NCBI RefSeq assembly: GCF_007990265.1
Contig: NZ_BJWH01000008.1
Coordinates: forward strand, 62,001-126,000
Origin: Cellulomonas terrae
GTDB taxonomy: Bacteria > Actinomycetota > Actinomycetes > Actinomycetales > Cellulomonadaceae
Length of the DNA: 64,000 nucleotides
Reading direction: 5' to 3'
Numbering within the stretch: the stretch's first letter is position 1; each line of letters opens with the position of its first letter. Below are positions 8,301-16,373 of this stretch, one piece after another. The position numbers were made by a program, and so were the translations under genes. The notes beneath the pieces were generated by a model. The model ran no database searches. It was not told where the DNA came from and saw only the letters and a program-made list of their open reading frames with translations.

Positions 8301-9598
8301 GGTGACTCCTGTCGGCTCGTGGGGGCGGAGACGGCGAGGTCTGCGGTCGTCGTGCCGATGTCGTCCCGGAACGTGACCCCGCCGAGGGATGCGGCGACGA
8401 GCGCGGCGGTCGCGCGTGCTTGCGCTGCGGCGGTCTCGAGGTCCGGCGCGGTCGCGTTGCACGACACGACGCGTCCGCCGCTGGGCGTGAGCCCGTGGCC
8501 GGTCCGACGTGTCTCGTAGAAGAGGAGGTCCGCGTCGGACAGCAGGGCGCTGGGGAGCACGACGTCGTGGCGTGGTCCGCCGGGGTAGCCGTCGCGGGCC
8601 ACGGTGGTCGTGACCGAGGCCAGCGGGCTGGTGCGCAGGTCCGTCGTTCCCGCGAGTGAACCGTGCGCGGTGGCCAGGAGCAGGTCGACCAGCGTGACGT
8701 CCAGCAGCGGCAGCACCGTCTGTGTCTCGGGGTCCCCGAAGTGGCTGTTGACCTCCAGGAGCACCGGGCCGTCAGGCCCGACGACGACGTTCGTGGTCGC
8801 CGATCCGACGTACGGCCGTCCGAGCTCCGCCATCTCGAGAAGCATGCGTCCGAGGGCGCCGAAGACGATGTCGGCGACCCTGTCGTCGACCGGCGCGGGA
8901 GCGACCGCGCCCATGCCACGGGTCAGGGCGCTGCGACTGTCCCGGGCGACGCGGTTGTACTCGTGGATCACGGGCAGGAGCACCAGGCCGCCGCGGCCGT
9001 CGGTCAGCACGGAGAACGAGTACTCGGGCCCGGGCACGAACTCCTCGACCAGGACCGCGGCCGTCGCCACCTCGCGGGCGAGGATGTCCCGCAGGGCGGA
9101 CCGTGCCCCCTGTGCGTCGTCGACGATCCGGACGCCGGTGCCGAGCGGTGGGCCGTCGACCTTCACCACGGCCGGATAGGACCAGGATGCGCAGTCCGCC
9201 AGTGCGGCGAGCGCGCTCGGGAACGCGCGCCACGGCGGTGTCGGCACCTCGGCGGCCGTCATGACGTCCTTGCCGAACGTCTTGCTCTGCTCGAGCACGG
9301 CGGCCGCGCGGGTCGGTCCGACGCAGGGGACTCCGACGTGGAGAAGGGCATCCGCCAGGCCCTGGAAGAGCAGGGACTCGTCGAGGACGACGGCGAGCTC
9401 GATGCGCCGGTCGGCGGCCCAGTCGGTGAGCCGGCGAGGCGGTTCGACGGGTGCCGGCGCGGGGAGCGCGCCCGTCGAGTCCAGTGCGGGGTTGCTCGGC
9501 GCCGTCCAGACCTCGGAGCACCCCTCGGCGACGAGCCGCCGCACGAGCGCGTGCTTCCTGGCGCCGGTTCCGACCACGAGCACCCGAGGTCCGCTCAT
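8297..9598 (-). CDS. Diverged PurD-type ATP-grasp ligase (paralogue B)
   Basis: A 433-aa PurD-fold protein with altered signature positions compared with its two neighbours: GTGARKHA instead of GSGGREHA, SNPALDS instead of GNPG, VVKVDGPPLGTGV instead of VVKADGLAQGKGA, HEYNRV instead of QDHKPV, RGMGAVAPAP instead of TGGMGAY, and NSHFGDPE instead of NARFGDPE. The Mg/ATP-binding EVNSHFGDPETQ core remains, so it may still be catalytic but on different substrates, or it may be a regulatory pseudo-ligase. ATG 9598 overlaps the previous stop by ATGA. It sits between paralogue C and the HprK-like gene. Confidence 0.85.
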   Translation of the reverse strand: MSGPRVLVVGTGARKHALVRRLVAEGCSEVWTAPSNPALDSTGALPAPAPVEPPRRLTDWAADRRIELAVVLDESLLFQGLADALLHVGVPCVGPTRAAAVLEQSKTFGKDVMTAAEVPTPPWRAFPSALAALADCASWSYPAVVKVDGPPLGTGVRIVDDAQGARSALRDILAREVATAAVLVEEFVPGPEYSFSVLTDGRGGLVLLPVIHEYNRVARDSRSALTRGMGAVAPAPVDDRVADIVFGALGRMLLEMAELGRPYVGSATTNVVVGPDGPVLLEVNSHFGDPETQTVLPLLDVTLVDLLLATAHGSLAGTTDLRTSPLASVTTTVARDGYPGGPRHDVVLPSALLSDADLLFYETRRTGHGLTPSGGRVVSCNATAPDLETAAAQARATAALVAASLGGVTFRDDIGTTTADLAVSAPTSRQESP

Positions 9599-10869
9599 CG
9601 GGCCGGCTCCCACACCGACCGGCGCCCGATGTCGGTGCGGTGGTGCTCGCCGTCGAAGCGGATCGTCGCGACGCGGTCGTAGGCCGCGGTGGCGGCCTCC
9701 TCGAACGACGTCCCCGTCCCCGTGACGACCACGACGCGGCCTCCTGCCGTCACGAGGTCGTCACCCGCGCGCGCCGTCCGACCGAGGAACGCGAACGAAC
9801 CGCCGTCGGCCTCGACGCCGTCGTACCCGTGGATCGTGTCGCCGGTGCGCGTCCGGCCGGGGTACCCCTCGGCGGCCATCGCGACCGACAGCGCGGCGCG
9901 GTCGCTCCACACGACGGGGAGGGCGCCCAGGCGGCGCTGGTGGATCGCCTCGGCCACGTCGACCAGGTCGGCCTCCAGCAAGGGGAGCACGACCTCCGCC
10001 TCGGGGTCTCCGAAGCGGGCGTTGAACTCGAGGACCGACGGACCGTCGGCAGTGATCATCAGGTTGGCGCACACCACGCCGCGGTAGTCGATGTCTCGGG
10101 CAGCCAGGGCGGAGATCAGGCGGGTGCCGATGAGCCGGTCGAGCTCGGACTCGAGGTCAGGCCCCACCGCGCGCACGGGCGTGTATGCGCCCATGCCGCC
10201 GGTGTGCGGTCCGGTGTCACCGTCGCGCACCGGCTTGTGATCCTGCGTCGTCGGCATGACGGCCAGGTCGGACCCGTCGGTGAAGAACATGTAGCTGCAC
10301 TCGTAGCCGTCGAGGAACTGCTCCACGACGACCGTCGCACCGCTCTCGCCGAGCTCGCGGTGGTCGAGCATCGCCTCGATCGTCCGGTCCGCCTCGTCGA
10401 GCGTGCGGCAGACGACGGCACCCTTCCCCTGGGCGAGGCCGTCGGCCTTGACCACGACCGGTGCGCCGAGGGCACGGCAGTACGACTTGGCGAGCGTGCT
10501 GTCGGTGAAGGTCTCGTAGTCCCCGACGGGGATCCCGGCGTCGCGACACACGGACTTGGCCCAGCTCTTGCTCGACTCGAGCCGGGCGCCGGCAGTCCCC
10601 GGACCGACGGTCGGGATGCCGGCCTGGCGCAGGTGCTCGGCGACGCCTGAGGCGAGTGCGTCCTCGGGGCCGACGATGACGAGGTCGATGCCTGTCCGCG
10701 CCGCCCAGGTGGCGGTCTCGCCGGGCGCGGTGACCCCGATGCAGGTGGCGTGCTGGGTCATGCCCGGGTTGCCCGGGGCCGCGAAGAGCCGGCTGACGCG
10801 GGTGCTCCGTGACAGCGCCCAGACGATCGCGTGCTCGCGGGCGCCCGATCCGACGACGAGCACCTTCAC
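9595..10869 (-). CDS. PurD-type ATP-grasp ligase (paralogue C)
   Basis: A 424-aa ligase with intact PurD blocks: VVGSGAREHA, AAPGNPG, IVGPED, ESSKSWAKSV, VVKADGLAQGKGA, TTQDHKPVRDGD, GPHTGGMGAY, EFNARFGDPEAE and EHHRTDIGRRS. Its 3' end and that of paralogue A are nearly the same at DNA level (a stretch around 9624-9662 versus 4448-4500), pointing to duplication. GTG 10869 overlaps the stop of the oxoamine synthase gene by GTGA. The expected chemistry is acyl-phosphate formation followed by amide bond formation; the amine and acid partners are unknown. Confidence 0.86.
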   Translation of the reverse strand: MKVLVVGSGAREHAIVWALSRSTRVSRLFAAPGNPGMTQHATCIGVTAPGETATWAARTGIDLVIVGPEDALASGVAEHLRQAGIPTVGPGTAGARLESSKSWAKSVCRDAGIPVGDYETFTDSTLAKSYCRALGAPVVVKADGLAQGKGAVVCRTLDEADRTIEAMLDHRELGESGATVVVEQFLDGYECSYMFFTDGSDLAVMPTTQDHKPVRDGDTGPHTGGMGAYTPVRAVGPDLESELDRLIGTRLISALAARDIDYRGVVCANLMITADGPSVLEFNARFGDPEAEVVLPLLEADLVDVAEAIHQRRLGALPVVWSDRAALSVAMAAEGYPGRTRTGDTIHGYDGVEADGGSFAFLGRTARAGDDLVTAGGRVVVVTGTGTSFEEAATAAYDRVATIRFDGEHHRTDIGRRSVWEPAR

Positions 10870-12047
10870 GGCAGGGTCGCGCTCTGTCGGGCCGGCCCGT
10901 GCGCGGACCGGGGATGGTGCCGTCGCAACGACCGCGTGAGGGCTGCCAGGTCGTCGTCGTCGTGCTGCGCGGTGATGGCGAACCGCAGCACCGGGCGGCC
11001 GTCGGGCGCCGCACGTCCCGCGTATCGGGCGCCCAGGACGCCGTCCTCGACGAGGTCCTCCCAGTACCGGTCCGCGGAGCGGTCGTCGGGGGCCTGGACA
11101 GCGACGACGCCCGACGAGGACGGCACGACGAGGTCGCCGAGCTCCGCACGCACCCGCGCCGCGCCCGTCGTGACCCGAGCCGGGCGGCCGGGGTCCTGCC
11201 TCACGAGCCGCCAGGCGGCGAGTGCCGCGGCGGCGGCGGCGGGTGGTGGGCTCGCCGCGTTGCGGAACACGGGCGACGAGCTGCGCAGCCGCGAGACCAG
11301 CTCGGACGGTCCGAGCACGGCGCCTCCCAGCGACCCCAGCGCCTTGGAGAACGTCACCGTCCGTACCGCGACGTCGGCCCGCAGGAGCTCGGCCGTGCCG
11401 AGTCCTCCGCTCCCTAGGACGCCGAACGCATGGGCCTCGTCGACCATGAGCGGAACTCCGTGCCGACGGGCGACAGCGCCGATCCCGACGAGGTCCGCGA
11501 CGTCGCCGAGCACGGGGTAGACACCGCAGACGACGACGGCGGCGACGGGGCCGCGGGTGCGCAGCTGGGTGGCGAGGTCGTCCGGGTCGTCGTGCCGGAA
11601 CGTCGCGACCTGACCGCCGGACAGCTGGACTCCGTCGAAGACCGAGGCGTGGCAGTGTGCGTCGACGACGACGGTGTCCCCGTAGCTCGCCAGCGCACCG
11701 AGCACCCCCAGGTTCGCGGCGTACCCCGTCGTGAACAGGAGGGCCGAGGTCTCGAACGCCTCGGCGAGTTCCTGCTCGAGCGCCTCGTGAACCCCGAGGC
11801 TCCCGCAGGTCACCCGTGAGCCCGACACACCCGTGCCGTACGACAGCGTCGCAGCGACCGCCGCGTCGACCACGGACGGCTCGACGCTCATGCCGAGGTA
11901 GTTGCTCGACAGGAAGTTGCGCACACGCCTGCCGTCGAAGTCCGCCCAGGTGAGGTTGCCCTGGTCGAGCCGGGTCAGCTCGGGGCGGACTGGCGGGGAC
12001 GGCGGGGTGACGGTCGTCCGTGCGAGCGCACGGGCCTGCGTCAGCAT
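10866..12047 (-). CDS. Alpha-oxoamine synthase family PLP enzyme
   Basis: A fold-type I PLP enzyme of the AONS/ALAS/KBL family, 393 aa, which condenses an amino acid with an acyl thioester and loses CO2 to give an aminoketone. Visible motifs are FLSSNYLGM, GSRVTCGS, FTTGYAANLG, HCHASVFDG (PLP-stacking His about 133), VDEAHAFGVLG (Asp and His near 203-206) and TFSKALGSLGG with the Schiff-base Lys 235. No biotin or haem synthesis genes are nearby, so a specialised role is likely. It is the first gene of the minus-strand operon, whose next genes overlap by 4 nt. The acyl donor and amino acid are not known. Confidence 0.88.
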   Translation of the reverse strand: MLTQARALARTTVTPPSPPVRPELTRLDQGNLTWADFDGRRVRNFLSSNYLGMSVEPSVVDAAVAATLSYGTGVSGSRVTCGSLGVHEALEQELAEAFETSALLFTTGYAANLGVLGALASYGDTVVVDAHCHASVFDGVQLSGGQVATFRHDDPDDLATQLRTRGPVAAVVVCGVYPVLGDVADLVGIGAVARRHGVPLMVDEAHAFGVLGSGGLGTAELLRADVAVRTVTFSKALGSLGGAVLGPSELVSRLRSSSPVFRNAASPPPAAAAAALAAWRLVRQDPGRPARVTTGAARVRAELGDLVVPSSSGVVAVQAPDDRSADRYWEDLVEDGVLGARYAGRAAPDGRPVLRFAITAQHDDDDLAALTRSLRRHHPRSAHGPARQSATLP

Positions 12048-12137
12048 CGCAGCGCTCGGGGGGACGTCCGATGCATCAGGGGCTCGTGGTCATCGTGGAG
12101 GAGTTGCCCTACGTCGGCGGGTCTGGGTCGGCAGGTG

Positions 12138-12167
12138 ACGCTACACAACGCCACCATTCGCCCGCAA
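12138..12167 (-). promoter_or_regulatory. Candidate promoter of the minus-strand arm
   Basis: Read on the minus strand, TTGCGG (plus 12162-12167) and TAGCGT (plus 12138-12143) are separated by 18 bp. They lie about 90 nt upstream of the oxoamine synthase start. The TAGCGT hexamer is the same -10 form seen in front of several genes in this window. Confidence 0.45.
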
Positions 12168-12330
12168 TGTCTCCGTCGAGCGGATTCCACGGGCTCCTGG
12201 CGAGGGCTGATGTGACTCACGGACGACTCGTCGACCTTGCGCTGTCACGCTTCGTTCAGCCGCCTCAACTGCGCGGACGCGCGCGCGGAGGCTAGCAGAA
12301 ATAAGCGCAGTCATAACGACGACTCTGCAA

Positions 12331-12349
12331 AGTCTCATCAATTGAGACT
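12331..12349. promoter_or_regulatory. Dyad operator in the divergent control region
   Basis: AGTCTCA and TGAGACT form a perfect 7-bp dyad with a 5-bp spacer, preceded by a smaller GACT...AGTC dyad at 12321-12334. The site lies in an unusually AT-rich patch (about 12290-12350) in the 515-bp gene-free stretch between the two divergent arms. A TAGCGT box at 12379-12384 could be the -10 of the plus arm. No regulator gene is visible in the island, so the binding protein may be encoded elsewhere. I see no convincing gene in 12048-12562. Confidence 0.5.
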
Positions 12350-12562
12350 GGGCTGTGCGCGGGTGTCGAGGCGCGTGGTAGCGTCCCCGCCGCGCATTGA
12401 CGGCGAATGCACGCACGGTCCTTTCACCACGGCGTGCCTGCGTCGTACGCGCTGTGACGCGCAATCCAGCACGTGCCACGCCGGAAGGGTGCGACGTGCG
12501 TCGGCAGGTCGTCGGCGTGCCCGGTGTCGTGCTCGCGGAACTCTCAGGAACGGCGGTGACGG

Positions 12563-13555
12563 GTGCGGCAGGAGTCGGTCGGTGGTGGATCTCGCCCTGC
12601 GTTCTCGGGCCCGGAGCTCGGCGTGGACGTCCGGGGCCTGACGAGAACGTTCCGCCGACCGGGGCGGCCCGACCGGATCGCGCTCGACGCGGTCGAGCTC
12701 GCGGTCACCGTCGGGACGACGCACGGCCTCCTCGGTCCCAACGGTGCCGGCAAGACGACGCTGTGCAAGATCCTGTCGACCGTCCTCCTGCCGACCTCGG
12801 GAGAGGTACGAGTGCTCGGCCACGACGCTGCACGGGACCCGCGCGCCGTCCGGTCGCAGATCGGCATCGCGTTCGGCGGCGAGCGTGGGCTGTACGGGCG
12901 GTTGACCGTCGAGCAGAACCTCCGGTACTGGGCGGCACTCCTCGGGCTGGGCGGTCGGCAGGCGCGCTCGCGCGTCGCGCTGACGATGGAGCGCTTCGGG
13001 CTCCGCGATCGCGCACGCGACCGGGTCGAGACCCTCTCCCGAGGCTGGAAGCAGCGCGTCCACCTGGCGAGGGCCGTGCTCGGGGAGCCGCAGCTCCTGA
13101 TCCTCGACGAGCCGACCGCCGGACTCGACCCCGTCGCGGCGCGAGCCGTGCGACAGATCGTCTCCGACGAGCTGGCGGGGACCTGCACGGTGCTGCTGAC
13201 CACCCACGACCTGCGCGAGGCCGAGCTGCTGTGCTCCACGGTGACCGTCATGGGTGGGGGACGTGTGCTCGCCGCGGGAAACCCCGCCGAGCTGGCTCTC
13301 ACGGATCGACCCACGCACACGGTCGTGCTCGCCACTCCGGCTCCCGCGGTCGTCGAGCGGCTCTGCGCCTCGGTGCGAGCGACGGCCGTCGAGGTCTCGT
13401 CCGGGCGGACCGAGCTGCGGTTCACCTCGTCGACCGACCTGCAGCAGGGGATCGCGGTCCTCCTCTCCGACGGCGTCGTCGGCTTCACCGTGGGCGAGGG
13501 CTCGCTCGAGGACTACTACGTCGACCTCGTCGGATCCAGGGGTGTCGGCGAGTGA
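12563..13555 (+). CDS. ABC transporter ATP-binding protein (drug/peptide export type)
   Basis: A 330-aa ATPase of an ABC-2 type exporter. It shows Walker A LLGPNGAGKTT (about residues 57-66), a signature segment LSRGWKQRVHLARAV, Walker B LLILDEPTAGLDP, and an H-loop THDLREAE. The family normally acts with ABC-2 permeases, and two follow directly. Start GTG 12563 is taken as the first start in frame with a weak AGGAAC upstream; an internal start near the conserved VDVRGLTRTF cannot be excluded. The C-terminal ~80 residues form the extension common to DrrA-like ATPases. Confidence 0.92.
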   Translation: MRQESVGGGSRPAFSGPELGVDVRGLTRTFRRPGRPDRIALDAVELAVTVGTTHGLLGPNGAGKTTLCKILSTVLLPTSGEVRVLGHDAARDPRAVRSQIGIAFGGERGLYGRLTVEQNLRYWAALLGLGGRQARSRVALTMERFGLRDRARDRVETLSRGWKQRVHLARAVLGEPQLLILDEPTAGLDPVAARAVRQIVSDELAGTCTVLLTTHDLREAELLCSTVTVMGGGRVLAAGNPAELALTDRPTHTVVLATPAPAVVERLCASVRATAVEVSSGRTELRFTSSTDLQQGIAVLLSDGVVGFTVGEGSLEDYYVDLVGSRGVGE

Positions 13556-14328
13556 CCGCCCTGCGCGTCTATCTCGCGGCCGCACGGCTCGCGGCCGAAC
13601 AGCTCCGTCGGGAACCCGACGCCTGGATGGTCCTCGCCACCACTCCGCTGCAGAGCCTGGCCATCGTCACGATCCTGCAGCACACGGGCCGCGACGACCT
13701 GGTCGGCATCGCGATCGTCGGCCCGGGCCTGATGGCGCTGGTCCAGGTCGCCCTGTTCGACGCGGCGGAACAGCTCACCGTGGACCGGTCACGCGGGGTG
13801 CTGGAGCCGCTCGCCGCGACTCCCGCGCCACTCGTCGCGCTGGACCTCGGCCGGTCGACCGTCGTGCTTCTCGTCGCGCTCCTGGGAACCGTCGAGTCGC
13901 TGGCCGTCGTGCACCTCGCGACCGGCGGGCAGTCGAGCGTCCACCACCCCGCCGAGGCGTTCCTCGTCCTGGTCGCCACGGTGTGGGCGACCGCGGGCTT
14001 CGTGCTCCCGTGCACGGCCCTGCTCCTCATGACGCGGGCGACCCGCGCCCTCCAGAACGCGATCCCGTGGCCGCTTGCGCTCGTCAGCGGCGTGCTCGTC
14101 CCGGTGGCCCTCCTGCCCGTGTGGCTCCAGCCCGTCTCACCCTTCCTCTACCTCACGCACTCCGCGGAGCTGCTGCGCGCCACCACCCGACCCGAGCCGG
14201 TCAGCGACCTCTGGACCGGCCTCGCGGTGATCCTCGTCTCGGGTGCGGTCGCCCTCGTCGCCGGCGTCGTCTCCCGCGACCGGGTGTTCGCCCGGCTGCG
14301 GCGCACCGGGGGGTTGTCGCTGACATGA
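13552..14328 (+). CDS. ABC-2 type exporter permease 1
   Basis: A 258-aa inner-membrane protein with about six hydrophobic segments (for example LVGIAIVGPGLMALVQVALF, VVLLVALLGTVESLAVVHLA, LALVSGVLVPVALLPVWLQP, AVILVSGAVALVAGVV). GTG 13552 overlaps the ATPase stop by GTGA. The YLTHSAELLR segment near the C-terminus resembles the conserved region of ABC-2 permeases before the last helix. With the second permease it would form a heterodimeric channel for the product of the island. Confidence 0.88.
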   Translation: MTALRVYLAAARLAAEQLRREPDAWMVLATTPLQSLAIVTILQHTGRDDLVGIAIVGPGLMALVQVALFDAAEQLTVDRSRGVLEPLAATPAPLVALDLGRSTVVLLVALLGTVESLAVVHLATGGQSSVHHPAEAFLVLVATVWATAGFVLPCTALLLMTRATRALQNAIPWPLALVSGVLVPVALLPVWLQPVSPFLYLTHSAELLRATTRPEPVSDLWTGLAVILVSGAVALVAGVVSRDRVFARLRRTGGLSLT

Positions 14329-15128
14329 GGACCGCGACCTTGCTCTCGTCGACGCGCACGCTCCGGTGGAGCGCCCTCGCCGCACTCCAGGACTTCCGGG
14401 TGGTCTACACGATCCCCACCTGGACGCTCGGATGGCTGCTCCGGTGCATCTGCCAGGTCGCCGTGTTCGCCCTGCTCGGGCGGTACGTCGGGGCCGCCGA
14501 CCTGGAGGCGTTCCTGCTCGTCGGGACGGCGGTCCTCGTCGGTCTCGCGTCCGTGTCGATCGTGGTGCAGGCGGCGGCGTGGGAACGGCGGACGGGAACC
14601 CTTCCGCTCCTCGTCGCGAGCCCGGGGAGCCCGTTCGTCGTGTTCGTCGGACGCGGCACCGTCTGGCTGCTCGACGGTCTCCTCGTCAGCACGCTCGTGC
14701 TCTTGATCGTGCCGTCGCTGGTCGGGCAGGCGATCGACCCGCTGCGGGTGCTGTGCGCGGTGCCTCTGCTCGGGCTGACGTACCTCGGTGCCTTCTTCTT
14801 CGCGCAGACCGCTGCCGCGCTGACGCTCGACGCACCGGGAGCACGCAACCTCGTGAGCAACCTGAGTGCCGCCCTCGTCGCACTCCTCTGCGGGATCCAG
14901 GTGCCCCTCGAGGCGTGGCCGTCGTGGGTCGGGGCGATCGCCATGGTCCTGCCGGTGACCCACGGTGTCGTCGTGGTCCGCTCCGTCGTCGTCGACGGGT
15001 CGCTCGACGTCGGAGCGCTTCTCGCCCAGGTCGCGGTCACCGTCGCGTGGGCCGTCGTGGCAGCCGTCACGTTCGGACAGTTCCTGCGCCGGGCTCGACG
15101 GTCCGGCCGCATCGAGTTCGGGGAGTGA
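14325..15128 (+). CDS. ABC-2 type exporter permease 2
   Basis: A 267-aa membrane protein with about six hydrophobic segments, including CQVAVFALLGRYV, AFLLVGTAVLVGLASVSIVV and VAVTVAWAVVAAVTFGQFL. A PLEAWPSWVGAIAMVLPVTHGV segment matches the typical ABC-2 pattern before the last helix. ATG 14325 overlaps the first permease stop by ATGA. The operon arrangement (ATPase, permease, permease) indicates an export or self-protection role. Confidence 0.88.
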   Translation: MRTATLLSSTRTLRWSALAALQDFRVVYTIPTWTLGWLLRCICQVAVFALLGRYVGAADLEAFLLVGTAVLVGLASVSIVVQAAAWERRTGTLPLLVASPGSPFVVFVGRGTVWLLDGLLVSTLVLLIVPSLVGQAIDPLRVLCAVPLLGLTYLGAFFFAQTAAALTLDAPGARNLVSNLSAALVALLCGIQVPLEAWPSWVGAIAMVLPVTHGVVVVRSVVVDGSLDVGALLAQVAVTVAWAVVAAVTFGQFLRRARRSGRIEFGE

Positions 15129-15132
15129 GCAG

Positions 15133-16203
15133 ATGACGTCACCGGTGGTCGATCTCGCGGACCTCGCTGGGCTGCTCGGTGTGGACGAGCGGCAGGACGG
15201 GCTGGCGAGGCGCGTCCTGCGGGCCTCGCGGGTAGTGTCGCCAGGCTTTGCGGCGTACGTGCTGTCGGTGGTCGCACTGTCCGGGCCCGAGCTGAGCGCA
15301 GAGGGCGCCCGGGAGCTGCAGCGGATCGTCGACCGGGCGGACGCGCTGCGGGCGGTCGCCGATCTCGTGGCCGACCTCGAGCCTCAGGTCTGCAAGGGGT
15401 CGACCATCGCGGCCTGCTACCCCGACGGGACGCGTCGGCACGTCGGTGACGTCGACCTCTGCCTGCCTTCCGCGGCGGCCGTCTGGACCGCCGCGGTGCG
15501 CATCGCCGCGGAACGGCCCGTCGAGCGTGTGTCGGTCCAGACGATCGCCGACCAGGTCGCCATCTCGCTCTCCTGGAGCGCTCCGGACCCCCTGTACGAG
15601 GCCGACCTGCATGTCGACGTCTTCACCACGCCCTACTGGGGCGACGGTGCCGGCATGCCGGTCCGCACGTACGACCACACCCTCCCCCCGGCCGTGCAGA
15701 GCGTGATGCTGCTCCTCGAGGAGCGCTGCCAGCGTGCGTGGCAGGCGACCGACTTCGTGGACCTCGCCTACCTGGTGCGGTGCACGGACCAGCCCGAGCT
15801 GGTTCGGGCGGCGGCACCGCTCGGCCTGTCCCGGTGGCTCGGCGCGCTGCTCGACCAGGCTGTGGCGCACGACATCGACGGCGTCGTCCCGCTGGCGCCC
15901 GAGCTTGGTCGCCCGCACGACGGAGCAGTCCGGGCGGTGCGCGGTGCCGTGCACGTCGGGCTGCCGCTCGACGTCGGGCCGAGCTCCGGCGCGGTGGAGA
16001 TGATCGAGACCGACGACGTGACCCTGGTCCACGCCCCGTTCGGGGCGTTTCTCATGACCTCTGTCGCCGACGTCACCGAGGAGCAGGTCGACCGGGCAGA
16101 GGCGCTGCTCGACGACCCGACCTCCCGCGAGGCGCCCGACGTGCGCGTGACGAGGCTCTCGGCGCCCGTCGCACCACGGAGCGGGGCGCTCGCCGCTGGC
16201 TGA
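15133..16203 (+). CDS. Nucleotidyltransferase-family protein (NTP_transf_5-like)
   Basis: A 356-aa protein. The core CKGSTIAACYPDGTRRHVGDVDLCLP has the KG...YP...R..GD.DL pattern of the nucleotidyltransferase family that often accompanies PqqD, HprK-like and peptide-modifying genes. The two Asp of GDVDL would bind metal, with a third acid in DLHVDVF. The family's reaction in peptide clusters is poorly understood. ATG 15133 lies 4 nt after the permease stop with GGGAG upstream, so it is cotranscribed with the exporter. It is followed after 48 nt by the small peptide gene. Confidence 0.8.
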   Translation: MTSPVVDLADLAGLLGVDERQDGLARRVLRASRVVSPGFAAYVLSVVALSGPELSAEGARELQRIVDRADALRAVADLVADLEPQVCKGSTIAACYPDGTRRHVGDVDLCLPSAAAVWTAAVRIAAERPVERVSVQTIADQVAISLSWSAPDPLYEADLHVDVFTTPYWGDGAGMPVRTYDHTLPPAVQSVMLLLEERCQRAWQATDFVDLAYLVRCTDQPELVRAAAPLGLSRWLGALLDQAVAHDIDGVVPLAPELGRPHDGAVRAVRGAVHVGLPLDVGPSSGAVEMIETDDVTLVHAPFGAFLMTSVADVTEEQVDRAEALLDDPTSREAPDVRVTRLSAPVAPRSGALAAG

Positions 16204-16235
16204 CGGGCCGACCGGGCCCGTCTCGTCGACGACGG

Positions 16236-16248
16236 AAAGGAGGTGATC
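16236..16248 (+). promoter_or_regulatory. Perfect extended Shine-Dalgarno sequence
   Basis: AAAGGAGGTGATC is fully complementary to the 3' end of actinobacterial 16S rRNA (GATCACCTCCTTT). GGAGG ends 8 nt before GTG 16252. It is the strongest ribosome-binding site seen in the window and is the main evidence that the tiny ORF behind it is translated, probably at high level. Confidence 0.85.
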
Positions 16249-16251
16249 GCC

Positions 16252-16308
16252 GTGCTGATCTGTTTCGTGCCGAAGGTGCAGAAGTCGACCAAGAAGACGA
16301 AGAAGTAG
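16252..16308 (+). CDS. 18-residue lysine-rich peptide, candidate RiPP precursor or scaffold
   Basis: The predicted product is MLICFVPKVQKSTKKTKK: a hydrophobic N-terminal half with one Cys (residue 4) and a C-terminal half with seven Lys, one Ser and two Thr. It is too small for usual gene callers. GTG 16252 has ideal spacing to a perfect Shine-Dalgarno; an in-frame GTG at 16243 would overlap that site. The gene lies between the nucleotidyltransferase-like and GNAT-like genes on the same strand. Three amide-forming ligases and an HprK-like kinase in the same island make it a candidate substrate: a C-terminal carboxylate or lysine amines for the ligases, Ser 12/Thr 13/Thr 16 for the kinase. 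Alternatively it is a leader peptide that sets translation of the next gene. Confidence 0.7.
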   Translation: MLICFVPKVQKSTKKTKK

Positions 16309-16373
16309 GCGTGACCGTGCGCGCCCGGGGCCGGATGCGGTCCCGGGCGCGCCAGGCCGCCGAGGGGAGCCCC

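Noticed and set aside
12237-12641. A 134-codon frame in the divergent control region
   Set aside because: It crosses the promoter region, has no SD, and its Arg/Ser/Cys-rich translation looks non-coding.
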